Shown here: positions 1 through 8,078 of the stretch, in pieces
How the letters are laid out: each line of letters begins with the position of its first letter
Position numbering within the stretch: the stretch's first letter is position 1
Source: an uncultured Saprospirales bacterium
GTDB taxonomy: Bacteria > Bacteroidota > Bacteroidia > Chitinophagales > Saprospiraceae
Assembly (NCBI GenBank): GCA_913061325.1
Contig: CAJXUU010000004.1
Span: 1-52,553, forward strand
Length of the DNA stretch: 52,553 nt
Direction of reading: 5' to 3'
The notes under the pieces: model-generated
Databases searched by the model: none
Seen by the model: the letters and a program-made list of their open reading frames with translations, nothing else
Told to the model about the DNA's origin: nothing
Position numbers and translations under genes: made by a program

Positions 1-49
1 ACGAGATTTCTGCCTGTCTCGTGGGCTCGGAGATGTGTATAAGAGACAG
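1..49 (+). other. Illumina Nextera i7 adapter (assembly artefact)
   Basis: These bases are synthetic. Positions 1-7 match the end of the P7 primer (ACGAGAT), 8-15 are an 8-base index (TTCTGCCT, which I recall as Nextera N703), 16-30 are GTCTCGTGGGCTCGG, and 31-49 are the 19-base Tn5 mosaic end AGATGTGTATAAGAGACAG. Genomic sequence starts at position 50. The window start is therefore an untrimmed read or contig end, and nothing upstream of rpoN can be read from it. Confidence 0.98.
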
Positions 50-1536
50 TGTTACGACAGAGTTTGAGTCAAAAAATGATGCAGAAGTTATCTCCTCAGC
101 AAATCCAGCTGATGAAGTTACTTCAAATTCCTACTGCAACATTAGATCAGAGAATTTCCGAAGAGTTAGAAGCTAACCCTGCATTGGACGAGGGCGATGA
201 CTATCAAGAAGTTTTTGATTTAGAGAATGGTGAAGAAGAAGCAGACGAGAACCAAAAAGAGGAAGAATTCGAACTTGACGATTATCTTAAAGAATATATA
301 GAAGACGATCCATCTAGCTATAAGTTGAAAGGTGAAATGTACTCAACCGAAGAGGACAAAAACATTCCTATTGCTGTTCATGACAGTTTTCATGAGTTGC
401 TAGAACGTCAGATTGGGATGCTTGATCTAGTGAACTCAGAAGACGAAGTAATTCTGCACCAAATCGTAGGATCTATCGACGAAGACGGGTATTTACGAAG
501 AGAGCCGTCTTCAATTATAGATGACCTTATGTTTTCACAAAATGTATACACGACAGAGGAGAAAGTATTGGAAATGCTAGGACATATCCAAAGGTTTGAA
601 CCAGCGGGTGTAGGCGCCAGAGACTTGCAGGAGTGTCTGTTACTTCAATTGGAAAATAATATCAATAAAGGGTTAGAGATAAACCCAGTAGGAAAACAGT
701 TGGCGTTAAGAATATTGGTAAATTATTTTGATGAATTTACTAAGAAGCATTACCAAAAATTACAAAAGCATCTTACTGTTTCTGAATCAGAGCTGAGAGA
801 CGCAATAGAGGAAATACTTAAGTTGAATCCGAAACCTGCAAGTGCATTCTCAGGAAGTGCTAGCCAGGGGACTAGTCAATATATCGTTCCTGACTTTATC
901 ATCCAAAATAGAGATGGTGAGTTAGAACTAACACTAAATAGCAAGAATGCACCAGACCTTCGTATCAATGATCAATACATGGATATGCTCAAAGGGTACA
1001 ATGCAACTACAAACGGTCGAAAGTCTACTAAAAAAGAGAAAGAGGCAGTAATGTTTATCAAACAAAAGATAGATAGTGCAAAGTGGTTCATTGATGCGAT
1101 CAAACAAAGACAAGATACTCTGTTCAGAACTATGTATTCTATCATGCAGTATCAATATGATTTCTTTTCTACAGGTGACGACAGAAAATTGAAACCAATG
1201 ATATTAAAGGATATCGCAGAGATTACGGCCTTAGATATTTCAACGGTATCAAGAGTAGCAAATAGTAAATTCGTACAGACAGAGTTTGGGACTAAAAGAT
1301 TGAAAGATTTCTTCTCAGAATCTCTTATGACACAAGACGGTCAAGAAGTGTCTACATTAGAAGTAAAAAACATTTTGGCAGACATCATAGTGAATGAAAA
1401 CAAAAGAAAGCCACTTTCTGATGAAAAGCTGAAAGACATGCTTACGAATAAAGGGTACAATATCGCTCGTAGAACTGTAGCAAAGTATAGAGAGCAATTG
1501 AATATTCCAGTAGCTAGATTAAGAAAGGAGCTATAA
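49..1536 (+). CDS. rpoN: RNA polymerase sigma-54 factor RpoN, first base lost to adapter
   Basis: Sigma-54 directs RNA polymerase to -24/-12 promoters and needs AAA+ activators to open DNA. The 495-residue protein has the Gln/Leu-rich activator-binding region I (about 1-48), a strongly acidic region II (about 48-100), the core-binding domain, and the C-terminal RpoN box ARRTVAKYRE at 473-482 that reads the -24 element. This is full family length. The reading frame opens with GTG at 49, but that G is the last adapter base. The genomic part begins TG-TTA-CGA, so the native start is almost certainly an ATG whose A was cut off. The gene converges on mlaF with only 14 bp between the stops. No activator gene or clear sigma-54 promoter was seen in the window. 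Confidence 0.96.
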   Translation: MLRQSLSQKMMQKLSPQQIQLMKLLQIPTATLDQRISEELEANPALDEGDDYQEVFDLENGEEEADENQKEEEFELDDYLKEYIEDDPSSYKLKGEMYSTEEDKNIPIAVHDSFHELLERQIGMLDLVNSEDEVILHQIVGSIDEDGYLRREPSSIIDDLMFSQNVYTTEEKVLEMLGHIQRFEPAGVGARDLQECLLLQLENNINKGLEINPVGKQLALRILVNYFDEFTKKHYQKLQKHLTVSESELRDAIEEILKLNPKPASAFSGSASQGTSQYIVPDFIIQNRDGELELTLNSKNAPDLRINDQYMDMLKGYNATTNGRKSTKKEKEAVMFIKQKIDSAKWFIDAIKQRQDTLFRTMYSIMQYQYDFFSTGDDRKLKPMILKDIAEITALDISTVSRVANSKFVQTEFGTKRLKDFFSESLMTQDGQEVSTLEVKNILADIIVNENKRKPLSDEKLKDMLTNKGYNIARRTVAKYREQLNIPVARLRKEL

Positions 1537-1550
1537 AGTAAAATATTTTC

Positions 1551-2318
1551 CTATATGTTTTTTGCTCCAACCCTATCCACCAATTTCTGTAAAAATGGAC
1601 TTGCAAAGATAAAATTGTGAAGTTCTTCATTATCGGACTGAAGGACTTGGTCTTTATTTCCTTGCCAAGCTAGTTTTCCTTCGTGAAGTAGGCAGATATT
1701 CTCTCCTATTTCCATTACAGAATTCATATCGTGGGTATTGATAATGGTTGTTATGTTATTATCATCGGTGATGTTTGATATCAACTCGTCTATAGTAATA
1801 GATGTCTTTGGATCCAATCCAGAATTCGGCTCATCACAGAAAAGATACTTAGGGTTAAGAACGATTGATCGAGCAATTCCTACTCTCTTCTGCATACCAC
1901 CACTGATCTCAGAAGGGAATTTTTTATTGATTCCTTCCATGCTAACCCTCTCTAGTACTTCATTTACTCGAGATTGTTTTTCTAAAAATGACATTTTTGT
2001 AAACATGTCCATTGGAAAACGGATATTTTCTTCGATCGTCATGCTATCAAAAAGAGCGTTACCTTGGAATAGCATTCCCACCTCCATTCTTAATTCTCTC
2101 ACTTGTTGCTTCGATAACGAACTGAAGTCACGATCATCATACCACACACGGCCACTTGAAGGAGCGAATAGTCCAACTAATATTTTTAGTAATACGGTTT
2201 TACCTGCGCCACTACGACCAATAATAAGGTTTGTCTTCCCAGCTTCGAAAGTAAAGCTTATACCTTTCAGTACTTCCTGGTCTCCGAATGATTTTCTTAT
2301 GTTTTCTGCTCTTATCAT
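1551..2318 (-). CDS. mlaF: MlaF-type ABC transporter ATPase
   Basis: This is the ATP-binding subunit of an MlaFE-type transporter that moves phospholipid between the inner membrane and an MCE shuttle. The 255-residue protein shows Walker A GRSGAGKT (34-41), the Q-loop Gln85, signature SGGMQ (139-143) and Walker B YLFCDE (158-163), followed by the D-loop GLDP. I start it at the ATG at 2318. This ATG overlaps the permease stop by 4 bp (ATGA), which indicates translational coupling; a longer upstream reading would run deep into the permease gene. The MCE-domain protein (MlaD) usually encoded next to these two is absent, because rpoN converges directly on this gene. Confidence 0.93.
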   Translation of the reverse strand: MIRAENIRKSFGDQEVLKGISFTFEAGKTNLIIGRSGAGKTVLLKILVGLFAPSSGRVWYDDRDFSSLSKQQVRELRMEVGMLFQGNALFDSMTIEENIRFPMDMFTKMSFLEKQSRVNEVLERVSMEGINKKFPSEISGGMQKRVGIARSIVLNPKYLFCDEPNSGLDPKTSITIDELISNITDDNNITTIINTHDMNSVMEIGENICLLHEGKLAWQGNKDQVLQSDNEELHNFIFASPFLQKLVDRVGAKNI

Positions 2319-3061
2319 GTCAATATCAATGCTATAATATAATCGGCTACTAGAATCAAAATAATACTGTAAACAACTGCTCTCGTACTCGCTTCTCCTA
2401 ATTCTATACTTCCACCCTTCACAAAGTATCCTTGGTAACAACTTACAGAAGTAAGAATAATGGCAAATGTTGCAGCTTTTACAAACATTATAAAGATGTT
2501 ATGAGGCTCGAAGAATAATCTAAGACCAGTCACATAATCATTATGAGTGAATAATCCAACAGGAACACTCGCTAAGTATCCGCCAGCTATTCCTATAAAT
2601 GCTGAAACAGTTACTAACAGTGGAATCATCATAAAAGCAGCCAACACCTTAGGCATAACTAAATAAGCACTTGTGTTGACACCCATAATATCCATAGCAT
2701 CGATGTGTTCTTTCTGCCTCATGCCTCCGATCTCAGCAGCCATATTAGAGCCTACTTTTCCGGCAAGTATAATGCATGAAAATGTTGGTGACAACTCTAT
2801 GATCATCATATCTCTCACAATGTATCCTATGAATGAATTTGGAATAAATTGACCATCCATTTGATAATAGAACTGTGTAACGGTTACAGCACCCAAGAAA
2901 ATAGAAATTAAAAATATAATAGGCAATGAACCAAGCCCAATGTCATACATCTGCCTGACCAGCTCTTTGTAGTACATTCTAATGTTTTCTGGTCTACGAT
3001 ATATCTGTCGTTGCCAGTCTACGAATTTGCCAAAATGGAATAATAAACTAAGTGGATTCAT
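2315..3061 (-). CDS. mlaE: MlaE-family ABC transporter permease
   Basis: This is the integral membrane partner of the downstream ATPase in an MlaFE-type lipid transporter of the inner membrane. It has 248 residues, normal for the family. An amphipathic N-terminus with a QIYRRPEN stretch is followed by hydrophobic segments at about 42-65, 90-110, 145-175, 190-210 and 225-247. The conserved central ELSPTFSCIILAGKVGS stretch and the following AAEIGGMRQKEHIDAM loop are hallmarks of MlaE permeases. It is the first gene of a two-gene operon. About 90 bp separate it from the DinB-like gene upstream on the same strand, so co-transcription with that pair is possible but not shown. Confidence 0.92.
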   Translation of the reverse strand: MNPLSLLFHFGKFVDWQRQIYRRPENIRMYYKELVRQMYDIGLGSLPIIFLISIFLGAVTVTQFYYQMDGQFIPNSFIGYIVRDMMIIELSPTFSCIILAGKVGSNMAAEIGGMRQKEHIDAMDIMGVNTSAYLVMPKVLAAFMMIPLLVTVSAFIGIAGGYLASVPVGLFTHNDYVTGLRLFFEPHNIFIMFVKAATFAIILTSVSCYQGYFVKGGSIELGEASTRAVVYSIILILVADYIIALILT

Positions 3062-3152
3062 TAATTATTTATAGTTCGAAGCTGTAAAGATATTTAAAAC
3101 TACGGAGTGGTATAATATGTTCGTTTTTAAAGTCTATTTATATCAATTTGTA

Positions 3153-3635
3153 CTACCTAATTTTCAAAAGAAACCGTTCTATTTGCCTTCTGTGTCTTAA
3201 AACATGTACGATAGCGTGTTCCATGAGTTGTTCAATGTCGTAAGATTGCCCCCAAGAAACATGCATTTTGTTATGGTCATTTTCTTCTTCAATTGGAAGA
3301 TTAGGGTTTTCTAGAAAAAGTTTTTCTGCGTATACAAACATATCGATCAACCCAGATCTATATTCTTTAATAGTACTTTTGAGTTCTTTCTTTTTATACT
3401 CGACCCTGCGGACATATTTATTTTGGATAGTATCGGTATAGTTGTATCCTGCGGATATTACATGTGTCATTATTGTTTGTACCGATCGACAATCCTCGTC
3501 TTTGGTTTCATGATCTACTACTTGAGTCAATTGACGATCATTCATAGAAGCCAAAAGATCATTAAGTTCGAGAATGGATTTTTCATATTCGTCAAGGAGA
3601 GCACCAACAGCACCATTAGCTCTATATTTTTTCAT
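3153..3635 (-). CDS. DinB/YfiT-fold metal-binding protein
   Basis: This is a four-helix-bundle protein of the DinB-like superfamily, which often binds Ni or Zn and includes thiol S-transferases; the substrate here is unknown. The 160-residue protein has the expected histidines: His58 in helix 2 (IMTHVISAGY) and His140/His144/His148 in the C-terminal EHAIVHVLRH helix. I chose the ATG at 3635. A TTG two codons upstream (3641) also reads in frame but is less likely. The start lies inside the end of the upstream serine-hydrolase gene (14 bp overlap, different frame), so the two are probably translated from one message. Confidence 0.8.
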   Translation of the reverse strand: MKKYRANGAVGALLDEYEKSILELNDLLASMNDRQLTQVVDHETKDEDCRSVQTIMTHVISAGYNYTDTIQNKYVRRVEYKKKELKSTIKEYRSGLIDMFVYAEKLFLENPNLPIEEENDHNKMHVSWGQSYDIEQLMEHAIVHVLRHRRQIERFLLKIR

Positions 3636-4851
3636 TGCCAAATTTTTTATCGATCATATATTGATGCACTAATCTTCCCAGTTCCGCTAAAAAAGGAATA
3701 CCCACATCATCATATTCGTATATTCCATCATTGTACGTCTGATTTTCATTTACGTGGATGGTAGCGGTAAGGAAAAATTCGATATCGTTTTTAGTATCAT
3801 GTATGTATGCACAGTCTGTAAGGTACCCATAAGCAAAACCGACTTTATTTCGGATGATAATATGGTCAGGCATGGGTTCTTTATTATCCCCAAATAGGAA
3901 GAACTTAACATAACTATCATAATAATAATCGGTCTTGTCTTTGAGATAGTAATGATCCTTTGGTAATGTAGCCATTGACTCCAGAACAAACGCTCTATTG
4001 TCTTTTCCGATATTATATTGCACCTCTATGGGATAAAGGCTTGGAAAAACCAACCTTTTGAGCGACTCTTGGAGGTCATTAATATTAATAAAATTTTTTT
4101 GACTGAAGTCAAAAGGCGCTTCTATTTTTTTACCATCAGTATCTATATATGCTTTTCCTTTTTGTGTTTTTGATATTGGTGTCAACCAAGAACTCTGAGC
4201 AAATGATGTTTGACGAGTGTAAAATGAATCACCATTTTTATCAAGGAAATGAATAGAAGGCGTCCACTTGTTTTCATCAAAAGAAAAACCACCAACGCCC
4301 ACTCGATGCACGATTCTACTATTGGTAAATATGCCCTTATTCCGAAGATGACTGTTGATATAATCTTGAGTAGTAAATTCGTATAATCTATTGTATGCAT
4401 CATTATCACTAACCACAAACAGCTTATCTATATAGTGTGCTAATGTAGCTAACCCAGTTGCATGGGTCGTATCTGAAGTGACGGGCGTTTGTGGCGTTCG
4501 CAAAGAATCGATAGTTAAAGGTGTATTTCTATCGATGGCCACTCCTGCCTTTCGTATTTCCTCCAATTTCTGAAGTGCAAGAAGTGCGACCGGCATCTTG
4601 ACGGTACTGGCAGGATAGAAATAATCATCTGGTCTAAAATTGAAAAAATGATCTTCTACAGTTACACCATCCTCGGATTTAGTTATTGGTGAAAATAGAA
4701 TCTGAACTTCATATTTATCCTTGTCAGAAATTATTTTTCTAAATTTTTCTGTCCCGGAGTCAAATATTTTTTCTAAGGTTGGTTTTGGCTCACTATTATT
4801 ACAGGAGTAACAGGTTAAAATAGAAATCAACAAAAGGAGAAAACACTTCAT
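3622..4851 (-). CDS. Class A beta-lactamase-like serine hydrolase, lipoprotein
   Basis: This is a 409-residue exported protein of the penicillin-binding/class A beta-lactamase fold. The nucleophile motif S82-T-V-K85 and an SDN motif at 148-150 are both present. The third motif is KVG (in NKVGFAYG) where lactamases have KTG, so peptidoglycan or another amide or ester is as likely a substrate as a drug. A signal sequence ends in CYSC, and Cys17 is the probable lipidated residue, giving a lipoprotein facing the periplasm. The protein is about 100 residues longer than secreted class A enzymes, with insertions between the motifs. The DinB-like gene overlaps its end. Resistance cannot be claimed from the sequence. 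Confidence 0.8.
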   Translation of the reverse strand: MKCFLLLLISILTCYSCNNSEPKPTLEKIFDSGTEKFRKIISDKDKYEVQILFSPITKSEDGVTVEDHFFNFRPDDYFYPASTVKMPVALLALQKLEEIRKAGVAIDRNTPLTIDSLRTPQTPVTSDTTHATGLATLAHYIDKLFVVSDNDAYNRLYEFTTQDYINSHLRNKGIFTNSRIVHRVGVGGFSFDENKWTPSIHFLDKNGDSFYTRQTSFAQSSWLTPISKTQKGKAYIDTDGKKIEAPFDFSQKNFININDLQESLKRLVFPSLYPIEVQYNIGKDNRAFVLESMATLPKDHYYLKDKTDYYYDSYVKFFLFGDNKEPMPDHIIIRNKVGFAYGYLTDCAYIHDTKNDIEFFLTATIHVNENQTYNDGIYEYDDVGIPFLAELGRLVHQYMIDKKFGNEKI

Positions 4852-5017
4852 ACAGGAAATTTATTTACCAAATATAAGGAGGAGAATGATATTTGGTGAA
4901 AAAGTAGTTTTATTCAGTTGTTAAATAAATATATCACAAATCTATGTTGCTATTAGCTGAGTAAAACCATACTATTCTCATTCCCTTAGAGGCATAACGA
5001 TTGAAGATGATTACTTT

Positions 5018-5059
5018 CAATACAATAAGGAGTACAGAGATACGCTCTTTTTATTGTAT
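5018..5059 (-). terminator. Inverted repeat at the end of the esterase gene
   Basis: ATACAATAA plus GGAG (5018-5030) pairs with CTC plus TTATTGTAT (5045-5059) across a short internal loop, giving a hairpin that includes the esterase stop codon. No U-run follows on the minus strand. It could be an end-of-message structure rather than a classical intrinsic terminator. Confidence 0.4.
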
Positions 5060-5992
5060 CGAAAACTTTTGTGACCTATTACCTGATTGTATTATGTATA
5101 ACCCGACAGGTAGGTCGACAGTAATAGATTGACTATTTCCTTGGTTTACCACTTTACCACCTGTTGTAATAACATACCAAGGCGCTCCAATTTCAATGTT
5201 AAGATTAACAACACTACCTTTTTTAATAGAATTATATTCTAGGATTTCAATCGTTTCTTGATAAACAGAACTAATAGAGGTTGTTGTACAAGCATTGTCT
5301 TTTAGGTATTCATACGCCGCAGTTAATATCTCTACTTGATTATCGAAATCAATAGTATGTCCTACTCCTTGTAGCAGATTGGTTTCTAAGCAGGCTCCAT
5401 TTGACTCCATTGCCTCGACCATTGGGTAGAATCGAGTATTTGGACTATCAAGTGACCCATGAACTACATAAACAGGTTTGCCTTCTATATTCTGTGATAT
5501 ACCAGATACATCATTAGCGCTTATTGCAGCGCCTATAGGTAGAAGTCCTGCAAATTTATCGATATGGTTAAGTCCATAAGTGTAAGTAGCTTTACCACCC
5601 CAAGAGAAACCTATAGCATATAGTTTGGCGGGATCGATATCGTACCATTGGAAAGCTGAGTCCAATATAAATGAGGTAAAAGCGGTATCAATAGGATCAT
5701 CAATCTTTCCATCTGCTCCACCATCTGGGCATACGAGGATTACGTTATTTTCCTCTGCAAAGTCAGCCAACTCTTCACACCATGTTTCACCATTCCATTT
5801 GTTAGTATTCCATGGGTGCAATGCTAAAAATGCCGCTGTAGATTCTCCCTCTACATATGAAGTTGGTATAACTAAAGAGTAATCTTTAGAAGGGTCAGTT
5901 TGGAACGCTACGCTATTATTTATTTGAGTTTGTGCTAAGGATGTCACCGAAAAGCTGATTGCCATAAAAAGCGTTGATATATATTTGATCAT
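5051..5992 (-). CDS. Secreted alpha/beta-hydrolase (PHB depolymerase/feruloyl esterase-like) with T9SS sorting domain
   Basis: This is a 313-residue secreted esterase. It has a signal peptide (1-20, ending SLAQ) and an alpha/beta-hydrolase domain (about 35-240). The nucleophile elbow is GFSWG with Ser130, the likely acid is Asp182 (HGSLDSP) and the base is His212 (GVGHTIDF). The C-terminal 65-70 residues form a T9SS type A sorting domain: a short beta-sandwich with a GLYIIQ strand and a closing KFSIQ. The protein should therefore cross the outer membrane by the type IX system. The fold resembles the LpqC/PHB depolymerase family; the natural ester is unknown. I start at the ATG at 5992, which places the signal peptide at the N-terminus and drops 29 unlikely residues. 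Confidence 0.85.
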   Translation of the reverse strand: MIKYISTLFMAISFSVTSLAQTQINNSVAFQTDPSKDYSLVIPTSYVEGESTAAFLALHPWNTNKWNGETWCEELADFAEENNVILVCPDGGADGKIDDPIDTAFTSFILDSAFQWYDIDPAKLYAIGFSWGGKATYTYGLNHIDKFAGLLPIGAAISANDVSGISQNIEGKPVYVVHGSLDSPNTRFYPMVEAMESNGACLETNLLQGVGHTIDFDNQVEILTAAYEYLKDNACTTTSISSVYQETIEILEYNSIKKGSVVNLNIEIGAPWYVITTGGKVVNQGNSQSITVDLPVGLYIIQSGNRSQKFSIQ

Positions 5993-6178
5993 TATTCTAA
6001 GTTTAGTCTGAAGATGATGTAAAGAAACAGAATAATTATGGTTGATTCTATCAAGAAGTGAAGTCGATATGTCCGTCACGCTGAATTTTATTTGATTTTA
6101 TGGACAATTTTGGTGCTTTCAAAAGTATGCAATTGTGAACACTTTGCTTATACAAAGGTTTCTTAACAAAGTACACAA

Positions 6179-7090
6179 ATGAAAGAAACGATTCTCATAG
6201 CTGGTGGTACAGGCCTAGTGGGCAAGCGATTACTTGAAATGATCGATTATTCCAAGTACACAGTTAATATTCTTAGCCGAAAGAAAAAGGAGGACACTCA
6301 AAATGTCAACTATTTTACTTGGGACTTAAATAAAATGGAGATCGAAGAAGGAGCTGTGCAAGCGGACTATATTATCAACTTCACAGGCGCAGGAATAGCT
6401 GATGCAAGATGGACCAATGCTCGAAAGAAACTACTTATAAGCAGTAGAGTAAAAAGTGCAGGATTGATTAAAAAAGGACTTGAACAATCTGGTTATAAAC
6501 CAAAAGCTTATATATCTGCTTCGGCTATTGGTTATTATGGAGACAGAGGTAGTGAGAAACTAACTGAAACTAGTCTCGTTGGAAAAGGATTTATGGCGGA
6601 TTGCTGCAAGCGGTGGGAAGATTCAGCTCAAGAACTATATGAGCATGTTGACCGATTGGTTATAAATAGAATTGGTATCGTTTTATCTACAAATGGCGGA
6701 GCACTTCCTAAAATTCTGATGACAAAAGCAGTAGGAGTATATAACTACTTCGGAAGTGGGAGTCAATATTATTCTTGGATCCATATCGATGACCTGTGCC
6801 GCTTATTTCTTAGAAATATAATTGATGATTCTATGTCTGGTGTCTATAATGCTGTAGCACCGAAACCAATTACCAACAAAGAGTTTACTATAGGGATAAA
6901 AGATTCACTTGGTGGAATAGTGGCATTACCAGCTCCAAAATTTGGACTTAGACTGTTGTTAGGAGAGATGGCAGATGTTGTATTGAATAGCAATAGGGTA
7001 TATCCAGAACGACTGGTTGATGGTAATTTTCACTATGATTATTCTGATTTAGGACTCGCTGTGAAAGACCTAATCAATCGAAATATCTAA
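6179..7090 (+). CDS. TIGR01777 family NAD(P)-binding epimerase-like protein (YfcH/SDR39U1)
   Basis: This is an extended short-chain dehydrogenase of the YfcH family, conserved in most bacteria but without an established reaction. The 303-residue protein has the dinucleotide-binding GGTGLVG at 9-15 and the family landmarks NFTGAGIADARW, SASAIGYYGDRG and SWIHIDDLCR. Its C-terminus carries the family's DUF1731-type tail (LLLGEMADVVLNSNRVYPERL). It has normal length. It ends 3 bp before the convergent cutC stop, leaving no room for a terminator between them. Confidence 0.88.
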   Translation: MKETILIAGGTGLVGKRLLEMIDYSKYTVNILSRKKKEDTQNVNYFTWDLNKMEIEEGAVQADYIINFTGAGIADARWTNARKKLLISSRVKSAGLIKKGLEQSGYKPKAYISASAIGYYGDRGSEKLTETSLVGKGFMADCCKRWEDSAQELYEHVDRLVINRIGIVLSTNGGALPKILMTKAVGVYNYFGSGSQYYSWIHIDDLCRLFLRNIIDDSMSGVYNAVAPKPITNKEFTIGIKDSLGGIVALPAPKFGLRLLLGEMADVVLNSNRVYPERLVDGNFHYDYSDLGLAVKDLINRNI

Positions 7091-7093
7091 TAA

Positions 7094-7720
7094 TTACAAA
7101 TTCCCAACAATCAATTTTCCATGGTAGTAATTCAATGATAAAGTCTCATGTAATGAATGAAGGACTTTATCAGTTACTCTTCCCGCTCCAATTAATTGGA
7201 TAGCAGAGTTCTTTATTTTAATCACATCATTCATTTCCTTTAGCATTTTGACTCCAAGTTCAGCTGTTTTAGCCCCACCTGAAGTTAGGATAAATTTTAC
7301 AATATCTTGGTTAATGAGCATTTGGACACTCTTTATTATATTTGGAGAAGCATCAATAGCTTTATGAAAAGTAAGAGGCAAGTCTGTACATTTAGAAATA
7401 GAATCTATTGCATTTAGATCAGGCATTCCTTTAGTATCCACGGGTCCAAAAACGATTCCCGCAATATTGAATTGTGATATTGATTGGATATAGTCTTTTA
7501 TATCCGCTAACTCACCATTACTATAGGTATAATCGAAGGGTTTAGGGTTTACAATTACTTTTACGGGAATGTCAAGCGAAGTAGTCACATCTTTGATCAG
7601 TTTCAAAGAAGGACTATTTCCATCAAGGTCAAGTCTATCACACAACTCTATTTGGTGTGCACCTTTTTGCTGAGCACTTAATGCGTCATTCAGATTTCCA
7701 ACACAAGCCTCGAGAACCAT
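7094..7720 (-). CDS. cutC: CutC family protein (copper homeostasis, TIM-barrel)
   Basis: This is a CutC family protein, named for copper tolerance in E. coli although its real reaction is still debated. The 208-residue protein has a TIM-barrel pattern with the family signatures EACVGNLNDAL near the N-terminus, GAHQIELCDRLDLDG, IPVKVIVNP, GIVFGPVD, LTFHKAID and FILTSGG. It is slightly shorter than typical CutC (about 240), the tail being compact. The start is the ATG at 7720. The frame stays open further upstream, but only through the terminator and into tRNA-Phe, so a longer protein is not credible. Confidence 0.86.
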   Translation of the reverse strand: MVLEACVGNLNDALSAQQKGAHQIELCDRLDLDGNSPSLKLIKDVTTSLDIPVKVIVNPKPFDYTYSNGELADIKDYIQSISQFNIAGIVFGPVDTKGMPDLNAIDSISKCTDLPLTFHKAIDASPNIIKSVQMLINQDIVKFILTSGGAKTAELGVKMLKEMNDVIKIKNSAIQLIGAGRVTDKVLHSLHETLSLNYYHGKLIVGNL

Positions 7721-7741
7721 AAATTTTATTAAAACATGTAT

Positions 7742-7795
7742 AAAAAGGAAAAGCCCCAACAACTCTGATATAATCTGAGCGGCTGAGGCTTTTTT
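7742..7795 (-). terminator. Intrinsic terminator of tRNA-Phe
   Basis: On the minus strand, directly after the tRNA CCA end and an A-run, AAGCCTCAGC pairs with GTTG-TTGGGGCTT (plus-strand arms 7782-7791 and 7751-7760). A U-rich tail (TTTTCCTTTT) follows. This separates the tRNA from cutC. Confidence 0.75.
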
Positions 7796-7871
7796 TGGTG
7801 GTGCCTCCCAGATTTGAACTGGGGACACATGGATTTTCAGTCCATTGCTCTACCAACTGAGCTAAGGCACC
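7796..7871 (-). tRNA. tRNA-Phe (GAA)
   Basis: This is a 76-nt tRNA on the minus strand. The acceptor stem pairs GGTGCCT with AGGCACC, followed by discriminator A and an encoded CCA (plus strand 7796-7798). The D arm GCTC-AGTTGGTA-GAGC is intact. The anticodon stem ATGGA/TCCAT encloses the loop CTGAAAA with anticodon GAA. The T arm CCCAG-TTCAAAT-CTGGG is canonical. A consensus promoter lies 25 bp upstream and a terminator directly follows, so it is a single-gene unit. Confidence 0.97.
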
Positions 7872-7895
7872 TTCCTTGCTTTTCGGAAGCGAGTG

Positions 7896-7926
7896 CAAAT
7901 TTATAGCCTTTTTTTAATCTACCAAA
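7896..7926 (-). promoter_or_regulatory. Bacteroidota-type promoter of tRNA-Phe
   Basis: On the minus strand TTTG (7926-7923) is followed, after exactly 19 bp, by TAAATTTG (7903-7896). This is the TTTG-N19-TAnnTTTG consensus of the Bacteroidota housekeeping sigma factor. It sits about 25 bp upstream of the mature tRNA 5' end. Confidence 0.8.
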
Positions 7927-8078
7927 CTTTTTACTGTGTTTTACTCATTCGTTTGGAATTAGATTGACAGCAATTAAATAAATAAATAAAAAGCATTTTA
8001 TAATGCTATGTTCATCAAGTAATTGGCTTCTAAAATTATATATTTTTAATATTAGAATTGATTTTATCAAAGGCGTTT

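Noticed and set aside
1738-2337. 199-residue open frame on the plus strand opposite mlaF
   Set aside because: It is the antisense shadow of a well-supported ABC ATPase gene.
7721-7898. Open frames that extend cutC upstream or run across tRNA-Phe
   Set aside because: They pass through the terminator and the tRNA; the canonical CutC N-terminus begins at 7720.
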